NCBI RefSeq assembly: GCF_041821085.1
Contig: NZ_JBGUAZ010000005.1
Coordinates: 124,001-188,000, forward strand
Reading direction: 5' to 3'
Length of the DNA stretch: 64,000 bases
Source of the DNA: Natrinema sp. HArc-T2
GTDB lineage: Archaea > Halobacteriota > Halobacteria > Halobacteriales > Natrialbaceae
Of this stretch, positions 44,607 to 54,480 are shown piece after piece. Under the pieces are notes generated by a model. The model was not told where the DNA came from. It worked only from the letters and a program-made list of their open reading frames with translations, and did no database searches. Each line of letters starts with the position of its first letter. Positions within the stretch are counted from its first letter, which is position 1. The position numbers and the translations under genes are program-made.

Positions 44607-44900
44607 TCAGGGGTCCTGTGGTGTTTCGTGGTCGTCGACCATGCGCGTTCCGCAGACGACAGCGTCGATCGAGTGGACGGTGCCGCCGAGGTCGGCGATA
44701 GCATCTTCGACAGCGACTGCGTCGATGTCCTCACCCTCGAGCGTTACCTTGAGATTCTGAACGATGCGATCGGTTTCGATCAGCGCCACGTTGACGCCGG
44801 CGATTCCCTCCCGGTCAGCGACGGTCTGGGCAAACTCGAGAATGTCGGGGTCGTGTGGCTTCATCACGTCGAGAACGAGCCGTCGTATCGGGGCTGCCAT
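44607..44900 (-). CDS. DUF211 family protein
   Basis: The 97-residue protein starts MAAPIRRLVLDVMKPHDPD. The family is a small ferredoxin-like alpha/beta fold found in archaea. Conserved parts here are LVLDVMKPH and GVNVALIETDRIVQNLKVT. It precedes the VIT gene with a 12-base gap, which suggests a link to metal transport. No enzyme activity is known. Confidence 0.87.
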   Translation of the reverse strand: MAAPIRRLVLDVMKPHDPDILEFAQTVADREGIAGVNVALIETDRIVQNLKVTLEGEDIDAVAVEDAIADLGGTVHSIDAVVCGTRMVDDHETPQDP

Positions 44901-45088
44901 GCTGTACCAGTCTCGCTCGATGCCCTTAGTGACGTGGGCCGAGGCGATCGGCGGCCAGCCGACGGAACCGGAACGGACTGCCCCAGCGACAGTGAAGGCG
45001 CATGACAGATCGCCTCGAGAGAGCTATTGTTCGGAGAGAAGTGGTGTTTACGGACGTCAGCGTCGTATTTTATACAGGGTGAATGATA

Positions 45089-45670
45089 ATGGCAGACACT
45101 GTAGCGGACCATCCGACTGGTATCGATTCCGATCACGACTGGCGCGTCCCAGCCGGCGGTGGCGTCTTGCTGGTCGTCCTCGGCGTGCTCGCGATCCTGT
45201 TCCCGTTCGTCACCGGCGTGTCGGTATCGCTGCTCCTCGGTGCATTGCTCGTGATCGGCGGCTTCGCCCACGTGGCCCACGCGTTCTCGGTACCCGGTTG
45301 GACTGGCAGTCTGGTCCAGTTGCTCCTCGCGGTGATTTACGTCATCGCAGGGATCAGCCTGCTGGCGAATCCGGTGCTTGGACTGACGACGCTGACGCTG
45401 CTCGTGATCGCGTACCTGTTCGTCGCGGGGATCTTCGAGATCGTCGCCGGGCTGAGCATGCCACGTGAAGCCAACGGGCTGTGGATCGCCGTCAGCGGCG
45501 TGATCGGACTCCTGCTGGCCGGCTTGCTCTGGGCCGGCTGGCCGTCGACCGCACTGTGGGCGATCGGCGTGTTACTCGGCGTCAACCTGGTCGTCAGCGG
45601 CGTCGCGTTGCTGTCTGTCGGCTCAGCCGAGCGGCGCGTCATCAGCGACGAATCGGCCACTGCGGCGTGA
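45089..45670 (+). CDS. HdeD-like (DUF308) membrane protein
   Basis: The 193-residue protein starts MADTVADHPTGIDSDHDWR. It has six hydrophobic segments in three pairs, typical of HdeD (for example GGVLLVVLGVLAILFPFVTG and PVLGLTTLTLLVIAYLFVAG). HdeD is an acid-resistance factor in Escherichia coli; other members have unknown roles. A TTTTATAC patch is about 13-20 bases upstream of the ATG (or six less to an upstream ATG at 45083). The end overlaps the DUF389 gene by 29 bases. Confidence 0.86.
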   Translation: MADTVADHPTGIDSDHDWRVPAGGGVLLVVLGVLAILFPFVTGVSVSLLLGALLVIGGFAHVAHAFSVPGWTGSLVQLLLAVIYVIAGISLLANPVLGLTTLTLLVIAYLFVAGIFEIVAGLSMPREANGLWIAVSGVIGLLLAGLLWAGWPSTALWAIGVLLGVNLVVSGVALLSVGSAERRVISDESATAA

Positions 45671-47081
45671 CTCGCTCGTCAACCGTTTTTGTGGCACCGC
45701 CCGACTCGTCCAGCTCGACCGGCGCGAACGACCGCTCCGCGCGGGGCGCACTGATCGCCACCGCACTCGTCGAGGTCCCTGTCGTCGGGGGAATCGGTTC
45801 GGACTCCAGGCCGATGACGAATCCGATCCGAACGGCAACGTTCTGACCGGTCGTTTCTTCGAGACGCCGATCGAGGCGGTCCGCGATATCCGGTGGAACA
45901 ACTGCATCACTCGGCCGTCCGACGATGACCGAGACGGTCGGGTGGTCTCTGAGAAGGATATCTTGGGAGTCGTAGTCAACTTCGACGCTCTCGAGTTCGT
46001 ACTCCGAGAGCTCGGGCTGGTCGAAGAACTGCTCCGTTTCGGCGGTCGCCTGGCGCTCGAACGTCGACGTCTGGTAGGACCCGTACGTGACCAGTCCGAG
46101 CACGACCGACAGCCCGACCAGCGCGACGACGAGCACCGCGACGCGCTTGAGTACCGAGGCGCGCACAGCGCCATGTTTATCCGTCACCTCGGGCCGGTAC
46201 CCGCTGAACCAGAAGATCACCAGCGCAGAGAGGTTGATCGCCAGGAGATTGACCAACACCAACACTGAGGCGCTCCCGGTCACCCCGGGATGTTCCCACG
46301 CGATGCCGAGTCCTGCCGTCGCCGCGGGAGGGATGAGCGCGACCGCGATCGCGACGCCCACGAGCGTCGACCCGGAGCCACGCGAGACGCTGATCGCGCC
46401 GGCGATTCCTGAGCCGAACGCGATAAACAGCGAGAGGAAGCCGGGACTCGTCCGCTCTGCGACCTGTGGAATCGTCCGGATATCGGTTCCGGGCGGGACG
46501 ATTACCGTCCCCTTGAGTAGCCATCCGAGCACAGCTGCGACGGCGATCGCAAGCAGGAGGCCGGTGACCTGCAGCGCGACGCCTCGGGCCGCCAGCTCGC
46601 GATCCGCCAGGACGCTGCCGGCGCTCGCGGTGATCGCCGGTCCCATCAGCGGTGCGACGACCATCGCGCCGATGATCGTCGCCGAGGAGTTGAGCAACAA
46701 CCCTCCTGTGGCGATGACGGTACTGAGCACGATGAACGCGAAATACGTCGCGAGTTCCGGTGCGAGACCCTCTGCGTTCGCCTTCAATTCATCGCGCGAG
46801 AGTCGGTCCCCGGGATAGAGCGCCTGCAGCGCCTGTATTCGAGTCGAGACGACAGTCTCGGTCGGCAATACGATGGTGTACGCACTCTCGCTGACGCCGG
46901 CGGCACGCAGGTTGTCGAGGACTGGTTCGACGCCGGTCGGTGGCACCGGGAACTGCACCATTGCTTCGAATTCGCCTCGGCCCGTTTCCTCGAAGATAGC
47001 GTAGTCGAGTTCCTGTTCGTCCAATGCCGCTATGACCGAATCGCGGTTCCCCTCCGGAATCAACACCTGCACGAGCCGCAT
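45642..47081 (-). CDS. DUF389 (TIGR00341-type) membrane protein
   Basis: The 479-residue protein starts MRLVQVLIPEGNRDSVIAAL. Residues 1-90 are a soluble ferredoxin-like N-domain. A six-helix membrane part follows (ATYFAFIVLSTVIATGGLLL, SATIIGAMVVAPLMGPAITA and similar), then a C-terminal soluble region with AVVPPDIADRLDRRLEETTG. The family is widespread, with no proven function. A TATA-like GTTTTATAC lies 23-31 bases before the ATG. Its last 29 bases overlap the HdeD-like gene on the opposite strand. Confidence 0.9.
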   Translation of the reverse strand: MRLVQVLIPEGNRDSVIAALDEQELDYAIFEETGRGEFEAMVQFPVPPTGVEPVLDNLRAAGVSESAYTIVLPTETVVSTRIQALQALYPGDRLSRDELKANAEGLAPELATYFAFIVLSTVIATGGLLLNSSATIIGAMVVAPLMGPAITASAGSVLADRELAARGVALQVTGLLLAIAVAAVLGWLLKGTVIVPPGTDIRTIPQVAERTSPGFLSLFIAFGSGIAGAISVSRGSGSTLVGVAIAVALIPPAATAGLGIAWEHPGVTGSASVLVLVNLLAINLSALVIFWFSGYRPEVTDKHGAVRASVLKRVAVLVVALVGLSVVLGLVTYGSYQTSTFERQATAETEQFFDQPELSEYELESVEVDYDSQDILLRDHPTVSVIVGRPSDAVVPPDIADRLDRRLEETTGQNVAVRIGFVIGLESEPIPPTTGTSTSAVAISAPRAERSFAPVELDESGGATKTVDERVTPQWPIRR

Positions 47082-47103
47082 AGGGACGATACGACGAACG
47101 CAC

Positions 47104-47112
47104 GTATAAAAC
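47104..47112 (-). promoter_or_regulatory. TATA-like box of the DUF389 gene
   Basis: GTTTTATAC (minus strand) lies 23-31 bases upstream of the ATG at 47081. Confidence 0.55.
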
Positions 47113-47269
47113 ATAATCGAGATAACACAACTCTCGACCGAGGGCGAGCAGAGCGACGCGTAGAAATCATTCCGTGTCGATTTCAGTACAAGAAACTCTC
47201 GCCCTTGTTTGCCAGTCGCCGATCCGGACACATCTCGGCGTCGAGTGTCCCAAACTCAGTGGAGAACAC

Positions 47270-47941
47270 TCACTGGGGCTGTCGAGAGGCACGTTCCAGA
47301 CTATCGACGAGCCGTGACTGTAACACGGCGTTGATCGGAATCAGGAGCACCCAGGTGAGAACGGCCAACATCGGATCGACGGCCGCAACGCCGATCGAGA
47401 GGATGAATACCAGTGGCGAGGCGAGAAACCGGGCTTCCTGAATGAGTGCGATCCGAGACGTGAGCCCTTCCTCTACGAGCTCTTTCCGTGACGCGTAGCC
47501 CCACAGGAGCGCGAGACTGAATCCGGTCAGTGCCAGCACGCCCGCGTAGACTGAGATCCCGAACTGATTCGGATAGGTGGTGAACAGACTCGTCCCGTAC
47601 GGAACGAACGCAACCATCAGCAAAAATAAAAGATTGAGCCAGAGAAGGCCTCGATCGTGCTGTTCGATGTAGACGAAGACGTGACGGTGAAGCATCCAGT
47701 AGAGCCCGATAACCAGAAAGCTCAGCGCGTAGCCGACGAACTCGTCCCACTGCTCGAGCACGAGCTCCGGGAGGACCGACAGCGAACTGCCCGCCGGGAC
47801 GGTCGGGACCGTAATTTCGAGCACTAACAGCGTGATCGCGATCGCGATCACACCGTCGCTCAGCGCAATGAGTCGATCCGTTTCGTCGGCGTCTCGGCGA
47901 AAGAGATGCTCCATAGCGGACAGTACGGCGTCGATCGACAT
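47270..47941 (-). CDS. TMEM175/DUF1211-type potassium channel
   Basis: The 223-residue protein starts MSIDAVLSAMEHLFRRDADE. The RLIALSDGVIAIAITLLVLE block is the bacterial/archaeal TMEM175 signature (usually FSDG; here ALSDG), followed by five further helices. A K+ leak channel of four six-helix subunits is expected. The RxxxALSDG change next to the pore-lining helix may alter gating. The neighbours are also membrane proteins. Confidence 0.86.
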   Translation of the reverse strand: MSIDAVLSAMEHLFRRDADETDRLIALSDGVIAIAITLLVLEITVPTVPAGSSLSVLPELVLEQWDEFVGYALSFLVIGLYWMLHRHVFVYIEQHDRGLLWLNLLFLLMVAFVPYGTSLFTTYPNQFGISVYAGVLALTGFSLALLWGYASRKELVEEGLTSRIALIQEARFLASPLVFILSIGVAAVDPMLAVLTWVLLIPINAVLQSRLVDSLERASRQPQ

Positions 47942-48101
47942 AGCTACTGGATGCCACCGACTGCCCGGCATCTGACCGGCTCGATGCCGAGCCGCTCGAG
48001 TTCGACGACCGATGTCCGAACGACGTGATTCGAATCACGACTCGCGTGTTACAGCGCTGTGCTCCGGACAGCAGTGGTCGTCCAGCCGTTCTAAACCGTG
48101 C

Positions 48102-50669
48102 TCAGTCCTGCATGCGCTTGACGAGGACGGCAACCCCAAGATACCCCGGCAGACAAACAGCGAGGACAACGGCGATAAGACCCCAGTCAGCCACGTCGAG
48201 TGGCACCGTCCCGAAATACTCGGAGAGTGGGGTATACAGCACCGAGAGGTGCAGCAGAATCGAAACCACGACGGACGCCGTGAGCCACCCGTTCGACAGT
48301 ATCGGCGTCTCGCGCAGCCATCGGATGACGTAGAGTCCGACGAGTTCGAGGAAGACGAAGCCGGTGAATACGAGCGTCATCGTGCGCGGAGTGACGGTGG
48401 GCGCTCCCTCGAGGGTGTAGAACATGAGCGCGAGGAGGACGATCGTGGTCACGGCACCCATGCCGCCGATCATGACGAACATCGGGCGACCGATGATCCC
48501 CTGCTCGCGGTCGCGTGGCGACCGGTCCATCACGTCTTCGCTTTTCGGATCCGACCCGAGCGCCAGCGCCGGCAGCCCGTCGGTCACTAGATTAATCCAC
48601 AGCAACTGCACTGCAGGTAGGATGAGATAGCCGTACAGCGATGCGATGAAGACGAGCGCCACCTCGCCGACGTTCGCACTGAGGAGGTAGGCGACGAACT
48701 TCCAGATGTTGTCGAAGATCGTTCGCCCGCGCTCGATCGCGCGCTCGATCGTTGCGTAGTTGTCGTCGAGCAAGACCATATCCGAGGCCTGTCTGGCGAC
48801 GTCCGTCCCGCGGATTCCCATCGCAACGCCGATATCGGCGTTTTTTAGCGCCGGCGCGTCGTTGACGCCGTCGCCGGTCATCGCCACGTTGTGGCCCCGG
48901 TCCTGCAGCGCCCGCAGGATTCGAACCTTGTGTTCCGGCGACGTGCGCGCGAACACATCGACAGCCTCGACGCGCTCGCGCAATCGGTCAGCATCTAGGT
49001 CCTCGATCTCCCGACCTTCGAGCACTTCAGAGCCGATCCCGAGTTCGCTGGCGATCGCACCGGCTGTGCGGACGTTGTCGCCGGTGACCATCTTCACGTC
49101 GATGCCGGCGTGTTCCGTCGCTGCGATCGCATCGGCAACCTCCGCTCGCGGTGGGTCGATCATGCCAGCCAGTCCGACGAACGTCAGCCCGTCCGCGAGG
49201 TCGTCGGGACCGGCTGGGTCCTCGCGGTAAGCCATCGCTAGCACGCGCAATGCGTCATCACCGAACTCGCGAACTGTCGTCTCGATCCGGTCGCGACGCT
49301 CATCGGTCAGCGCCACCGGACCATCGGCGGTCAGAATTCGGTCGCAGTGGTCGACAACGACCTCCGGCGCACCTTTGATGTAGCCGACGTCGTCGTGAAC
49401 CGTCCCCATCCACTTTCGATCCGAGGAGAACGGCACCTCGCCGGTTCGGGGGTGCTCGGTTCGGAGCTCCTCGAGATCGAGCCCGCGACGGTCGGCCGCC
49501 TCGAGCAAGGCCTGTTCGGTCGGGTCGCCTTCCTCGAGCGTCGCGTCGTTACAGAGCGCGCCGATTCGCAAGAGCAGGGCTTTGCGGTCGGCGAGTTGCT
49601 CGTCCTCTGTCTCGCCGTCGACGTCGAGGACCGCGTCGTTGACCCAGAGCCTGCTGACAGTCATCTGCCCTTTCGTGAGCGTCCCGGTCTTGTCCGTACA
49701 GACGACGTCGACAGCACCCAGCGCTTCCACTGCCGGGAGTCGACGGACGAGCGCGTTCTCGTCGGACATCCGCCGGACACCGAGTGCGAGCGCGAGCGTG
49801 ACCACCGCTGGCAATCCCTCCGGAATGGCGGCGACAGCAAGCGAGACGGCTGTGAGCGCAGCCTGAACGGGGTCAGTTCCGCGCAGGAGCAACAGCGGGG
49901 CGACCAGCGCGGAGAGAGCGAGGACGCCGACACCGAGCGTGCGACCCAGCCGATCGAGTTCGGTCTGTAACGGCGTCTCCGTCTCCTCGGTCGTGGCGAG
50001 TTCGCGGGCGATCGCACCGACCGCCGTCTCCATCCCCGTCTCGGTAATGACGGCCACACCCTTGCCGCGAGTGACGTTCGTCCCCTTGTAGACCATACTC
50101 GTCCGCTCCGCGATCGGCGTCCCCGACTCGACCGGCGCGGTCGACTTCGAGACCGGCACGCTTTCGCCGGTCAGTGCCGCTTCGTCGACCTGGAGGTCGG
50201 TCTCCTCGAGCAACCGACCGTCGGCAGGGACGACATCGCCGCCGCGCAAGACGACGATGTCGCCGGGAACGATCTCCTGAGCATCGATATCGACCACCTC
50301 GCCGTCTCGGCGGACGGTAGCCGTCGGCGCGGCCATCTCGCGCAGCGACTCGAGGCTCCGCTCAGCCCGGTAATCCTGAACGAAACCGAAGATGCCGTTC
50401 GCGATGACGATAATCCCAATCAGAACCGCGTCGACAGTGTGACCCGCCCAGACCGAGAGCACAGCCGCCACGATCAGCACCCAGATCAGGACGCTGTCGA
50501 ACTGGGCGACGAAAATGTCGACCGGCGTCCGCCCCCCGCCTTCGACGATATCGTTCGCGCCGTATTCCTCCCGTCGCCGGCGCACCTCGTCGCTCGTCAG
50601 CCCGTTGGGGTTCGACTCGAGAGTCTCGAGAACGCGCGACCACGGCTGCTCATGTGGCGGGTCAGCCAT
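48102..50669 (-). CDS. P-type cation ATPase (Ca2+/PMCA-like)
   Basis: The 855-residue enzyme starts [19 protein letters not shown]. Key sites are the phosphorylated Asp in [16 protein letters not shown] in [27 protein letters not shown] and the M4 metal site [22 protein letters not shown] is the type II (Ca2+, Mn2+ or Na+) signature. Ten helices fit P2-type pumps. The substrate is not proven. A GTG two codons earlier is an alternative start. Confidence 0.93.
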   Translation of the reverse strand: MADPPHEQPWSRVLETLESNPNGLTSDEVRRRREEYGANDIVEGGGRTPVDIFVAQFDSVLIWVLIVAAVLSVWAGHTVDAVLIGIIVIANGIFGFVQDYRAERSLESLREMAAPTATVRRDGEVVDIDAQEIVPGDIVVLRGGDVVPADGRLLEETDLQVDEAALTGESVPVSKSTAPVESGTPIAERTSMVYKGTNVTRGKGVAVITETGMETAVGAIARELATTEETETPLQTELDRLGRTLGVGVLALSALVAPLLLLRGTDPVQAALTAVSLAVAAIPEGLPAVVTLALALGVRRMSDENALVRRLPAVEALGAVDVVCTDKTGTLTKGQMTVSRLWVNDAVLDVDGETEDEQLADRKALLLRIGALCNDATLEEGDPTEQALLEAADRRGLDLEELRTEHPRTGEVPFSSDRKWMGTVHDDVGYIKGAPEVVVDHCDRILTADGPVALTDERRDRIETTVREFGDDALRVLAMAYREDPAGPDDLADGLTFVGLAGMIDPPRAEVADAIAATEHAGIDVKMVTGDNVRTAGAIASELGIGSEVLEGREIEDLDADRLRERVEAVDVFARTSPEHKVRILRALQDRGHNVAMTGDGVNDAPALKNADIGVAMGIRGTDVARQASDMVLLDDNYATIERAIERGRTIFDNIWKFVAYLLSANVGEVALVFIASLYGYLILPAVQLLWINLVTDGLPALALGSDPKSEDVMDRSPRDREQGIIGRPMFVMIGGMGAVTTIVLLALMFYTLEGAPTVTPRTMTLVFTGFVFLELVGLYVIRWLRETPILSNGWLTASVVVSILLHLSVLYTPLSEYFGTVPLDVADWGLIAVVLAVCLPGYLGVAVLVKRMQD

Positions 50670-50824
50670 CGCCACGGTATTCCAGCGCGAACCCTATAGG
50701 CGTACCCCGGATCCCCGGGGCACCGGTTGAGACGGTCGAAGCGGGCACCCGCGACTCGATTCGCGTCCGATGGCAAAACCGATAGTGACAAGCGGGTGTT
50801 CCATCACTGACGAGCCACGAACGA

Positions 50825-51880
50825 ATGGACGCCCTCGAGATCAGTCTCCGCCTGGTTGCCGGCATCGGGCTCATTCTCGCGAACGCCTTCTTCGTCGCGA
50901 TCGAATTCGCACTCACGCGCGTCCGACAGTACCCCGAATCGACGTTCGACGAGCCAGGCCTTCGCCGCGCATGGGAAATGACCGACGACCTCGAGATCTA
51001 TCTCACGAGCTGTCAGGTCGGGATCAGCGCGACGAGCATCGCCGTCGGTATCGTCGCCGAACCGGCGCTCGCGACGATCATCGGGTCGGTCTTCGCGAAC
51101 ACCGCACTCGCATCTGCAGGTGCCGGTGCGATCCTCGCGTTCGTCATCATCAACCTCCTCCATCTCACGCACGGCGAACAGACGCCGACCTACCTCGGCG
51201 TCGAGCGAACGAAGTTCGTCGCCAGATACGGGGCGACGCCGCTATACTGGTTCGCGTGGCTGCTCTCGCCCGTGATCTGGTTCGGCGACGCCGTCGCGAA
51301 GTGGACGCTCCGACGCTTCGACATCGAGATGACCGGCGCCTGGCTCGAGACCGAAACCGAGATTATCGAAACGCGTGCGGATCTCCGCAACCGACTCACG
51401 TCGGTCCTCGAGCGGGGCGACCTTCCCGAAGACCGCCGAGAGGAAATCCTCAACGCGTTTACCGTCGGCGACCGCCCGGTCGAAGCCGAGATGACCCCCG
51501 TCGAGGACGTGGTGTTCCTCTCGACTGACGCATCGGTCGAGGAAAACATCGACCGGATCGGCTCGAGCCCGCACACGCGGTTTCCGCTGATCGACGGCAC
51601 GCCCGAAGCGTTCGTCGGGATCGTCTACGCGCCGACGGTCGTCGACCGGATCGACGAGCTTCGGGCCGGCGACGTGACGTTCGAGGACCTCGCGACGCCG
51701 CCGATGACGCTTCCTGCCGAGACACACGTCAGCGACGCGATCGACGACCTCCAGGCTGCGAATCAGGAACTCGCACTCGTCGAAGCCGACGGCGACATCG
51801 TCGGGCTACTGACGGCGACGGACGCTCTCGAGGCGCTGGTCGGCGCGTTTGAGGATCCGCTCGACGTCAACGATATTTAA
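50825..51880 (+). CDS. CNNM/CorC-type (DUF21-CBS) membrane protein
   Basis: The 351-residue protein starts MDALEISLRLVAGIGLILAN. Residues 1-180 are a DUF21 domain with three to four helices (LTSCQVGISATSIAVGIVAE, NLLHLTHGEQTPTYLGV). Two CBS-like modules follow (TPVEDVVFLSTDASVEENID, ATPPMTLPAETHVSDAIDD). This arrangement occurs in Mg2+/Co2+ efflux proteins. It is short of the C-terminal CorC/HlyC domain seen in many members. It is divergent from the P-type ATPase. Confidence 0.87.
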   Translation: MDALEISLRLVAGIGLILANAFFVAIEFALTRVRQYPESTFDEPGLRRAWEMTDDLEIYLTSCQVGISATSIAVGIVAEPALATIIGSVFANTALASAGAGAILAFVIINLLHLTHGEQTPTYLGVERTKFVARYGATPLYWFAWLLSPVIWFGDAVAKWTLRRFDIEMTGAWLETETEIIETRADLRNRLTSVLERGDLPEDRREEILNAFTVGDRPVEAEMTPVEDVVFLSTDASVEENIDRIGSSPHTRFPLIDGTPEAFVGIVYAPTVVDRIDELRAGDVTFEDLATPPMTLPAETHVSDAIDDLQAANQELALVEADGDIVGLLTATDALEALVGAFEDPLDVNDI

Positions 51881-52006
51881 AACAGGTCGTGAGAACGGAT
51901 CGACCACGAACCGACCGCGTCTCGTCGGTCAGTCACCTATGCTCGAGACGAGTCACACCAGCGAGCGACACTGCGAACCGACCGGCGATCGAGTTACCGA
52001 CCTCGA

Positions 52007-53200
52007 TCAGTCGCCAGCGAGCGATTCCTGGCTGGCGGCACAGTTGTTCGGGCCGAGCTCGAGTTCGAAGGCTTCGTCGTCGTCAGCCTCCTGCTGGCCG
52101 AGGTTCGTCGGAATGATGTCCTCGTAGTTGGCCGGTCGCGGGGGCATATCCGAGAGGATGAGCTCGACGAAGTCGTCTTCGTCCATCGTGAGCGCGTCCA
52201 TCTCGTCGACGAGCTGGCCGATCGGCGCGGTGTAGGTGCCGTCGGCGGCGGGTTCAGCGGCGTCGCTGAAGTGGGCGCCACCGATCAGCGTCTCGTCGGA
52301 CAGGGAGAGCACGCGCTCCTGCAGGCTCTCGTAAAGTTGGGACGCGGCCTCGGGTGCGCCGTCGTCACCCTCTTCCAAGTCGGGCCGAGCGACGCTCTCG
52401 ATGAACAGGCCGTCACCGGTCGCCAGCAGCGAGTCGTCGACCAGGTACGAGGTCATCCCGGAGGTGTGCCCGGGCGTGTAAACAGTCTCGATCGTGGCGT
52501 CGCCGACCGGGAACTCGTCGCCGTCCTCGGCCAGGGTTACGTCGTCGGCGTAGGTGACGCCACGCTGGACCGACGCTTCGGGGATGACACCCTCGACACC
52601 GACGGCATCGAGTGCACGCACGCCGGAGATGTGGTCGGCGTGGATGTGCGTATCGATCGCGTACTGCAGGTCGACACCGAGCTCGTCGGCGTCGTTGAGG
52701 TACCGGTCCGTGAACGCGCGTAGCGGATCGATGACTGCGGCCTCGTCGCCGTCGACGACGAGGTAGCCCAGACAGCCCGAGGAGGGGCGCTGGTACTGGT
52801 AGAGCGTGCCCGCGCCGTCGTACTCGGACACTTCGACGCGTTCGTAAATGCGTGCCCAGCCGTTCATTCCCTCCGCGAGCTGGTTTGCGTCGTAGCCACG
52901 GTCTTTGAGCGTGGCCGCGACGAACTCGCTCGAGCCACCTTTCGCACAGAGGACCGTCACTTCACGGTCGTCGGGAATCTGTGCAAGAACGTCCTCGTCG
53001 AGCTCGTCCTCGAGGAACTCGAAGTACGGGATGTTGATCGACTCGACGCTGTCGCCGTCGATGTGCCACTCCTCGTACTCCGATTCCGCACGCACGTCGA
53101 GGAGCGTCACGTCCTCGCCTGCGTCGATGCTTGCTTTGAGTTCGCTGGGAGAGACCGATTCGACCTCGACATCTGGGGTTGGGAAGTCCATGTCGTCCAT
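52007..53200 (-). CDS. Rhodanese/MBL-fold fusion (persulfide dioxygenase-like)
   Basis: The 397-residue protein starts MDDMDFPTPDVEVESVSPSE. Residues 15-125 form a rhodanese domain with the active-site loop CAKGGS (C85). Residues 130-397 form a metallo-beta-lactamase fold with DTHIHADHISG (H185, H187, D189, H190), PGHTSG, and later ligands, similar to ETHE1 persulfide dioxygenases. It may transfer sulfur from one substrate to glutathione-type or coenzyme thiols and oxidise it. The neighbour tusA is divergent; cydAB lies just downstream of tusA. Confidence 0.88.
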   Translation of the reverse strand: MDDMDFPTPDVEVESVSPSELKASIDAGEDVTLLDVRAESEYEEWHIDGDSVESINIPYFEFLEDELDEDVLAQIPDDREVTVLCAKGGSSEFVAATLKDRGYDANQLAEGMNGWARIYERVEVSEYDGAGTLYQYQRPSSGCLGYLVVDGDEAAVIDPLRAFTDRYLNDADELGVDLQYAIDTHIHADHISGVRALDAVGVEGVIPEASVQRGVTYADDVTLAEDGDEFPVGDATIETVYTPGHTSGMTSYLVDDSLLATGDGLFIESVARPDLEEGDDGAPEAASQLYESLQERVLSLSDETLIGGAHFSDAAEPAADGTYTAPIGQLVDEMDALTMDEDDFVELILSDMPPRPANYEDIIPTNLGQQEADDDEAFELELGPNNCAASQESLAGD

Positions 53201-53431
53201 TGTGTACACCGACGAGTACTGGCCCGTTTCACATAAAGCTTTGCATAGTCGTTCGGTTATCGCACAATACAGCTGCGCCAGTAAGGCCACCAAACCCAGG
53301 TTAAGGACACATAGATTGGTTGCGGCGCGCACGTGGTGTTACAGTTGTTTGCATACTCTGCAAGAACCGATGGGCTTTTCAAACCGTAACCAATATTGTG
53401 GGATAGCTCCAAGATAGAGCACAGCAAAACC

Positions 53432-53677
53432 ATGAGTTCGGAATATCAGATCGCGGAGACGCTCGACGTGAAAGGTGCATCGTGTCCCATGCCGGTTGTC
53501 CAAACGAAGTCCGCCATTGACGACCTCGCTGAGGGCGAGATCCTCGAAGTAGTCGCGACGGACTCGGGCAGCATGAGCGACCTCGACGGTTGGGCAACCG
53601 GTACAGACGGCGTCGAGCTGCTCGAGCAGGTCGAGGACGGCGACGTCTACAAACACTACGTGGAAAAGACGGCCTAA
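53432..53677 (+). CDS. tusA: TusA-family sulfur carrier
   Basis: The 81-residue protein starts MSSEYQIAETLDVKGASCPM. C18 in ASCPMPVV is the persulfide carrier (CPxP motif). The family passes sulfur from persulfides to other acceptors in tRNA thiolation or sulfur metabolism. It is divergent from the rhodanese/MBL gene, sharing a 231-base promoter region. A partner role with that enzyme is likely but inferred. Confidence 0.92.
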   Translation: MSSEYQIAETLDVKGASCPMPVVQTKSAIDDLAEGEILEVVATDSGSMSDLDGWATGTDGVELLEQVEDGDVYKHYVEKTA

Positions 53678-53834
53678 GCGGCGCGACGGGGATGTCACTG
53701 CTGTCGATGCCGCCGGTGTCGCGATGCCGTCGGTGCCGTACCGAACAGTTCCGCGTGCGCCTGCGCGAGACGGACACTCGGACACCCGTCTCGAAGGCGA
53801 CGTTTGATGGGCCTCGGCACAGAACCCAGATGTG

Positions 53835-54254
53835 ATGACCGCCGACGATCGGTACAAGCTGTTCGGTGTCTACGTCTCAGAGGACGTCTTTGACGCACTC
53901 GCCGACTACCTGTACGAGGCAGCCGGCGTCGTCGACTACGAGAGCTACTTCGATCCGTCTGAGTCGACAATCCCCGTGGGTGATCCGGGTGCGGACGCGA
54001 CCGACAGGCTCGTCTCGGACCTCGTCACCGAGTTCGCCGACCTCTACGACGAGGCGGCTTTCGAGACCGCTCGCGAGGTTGATTCCGACGCGTTCGTCCT
54101 CGCAGATCTCGCTGCCGATCCACAGACGGTCGCAAACGCCCGCGAACGCTTTCAGGCGGCTGCAACGATTCAGGAGGCCGACCTGCGGACGGTCCAGACC
54201 GCGATCCTGTCGGCGTACCTCTCACGGACGAACGCACGCGAAGGTGGGTACTAA
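53835..54254 (+). CDS. Hypothetical acidic protein (139 aa)
   Basis: The protein starts MTADDRYKLFGVYVSEDVFD. It is all-helical and acidic, with segments DALADYLYEAAGVVDYESYF, LVSDLVTEFADLYDEAAFET and VANARERFQAAATIQEADLR. There are no Cys pairs or membrane segments. No family is recognised. It sits between tusA and cydA on the same strand, so a role in the sulfur or respiratory module is a possibility only. A GTG one codon earlier is an alternative start. Confidence 0.65.
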   Translation: MTADDRYKLFGVYVSEDVFDALADYLYEAAGVVDYESYFDPSESTIPVGDPGADATDRLVSDLVTEFADLYDEAAFETAREVDSDAFVLADLAADPQTVANARERFQAAATIQEADLRTVQTAILSAYLSRTNAREGGY

Positions 54255-54480
54255 CACTCCAAAACCCCGATCGTCACCGGTCGCAGGGTCGTGAACGAGA
54301 CAGGCAGCCGCGCCTTGAGTATCGGGTCGTCGTCTGTGAAGACGATGCCGAGCGGTAGACAACCACTGTCGTTCGACAATCGCACCCAAAGGACTACTTC
54401 TGTCCGGCCCCTCTGTTCGACCGAACACGAGCCACCAGTCGGTACGGTATCGCGTCCAGATAGTCCTCGAGCGTTCCGAC

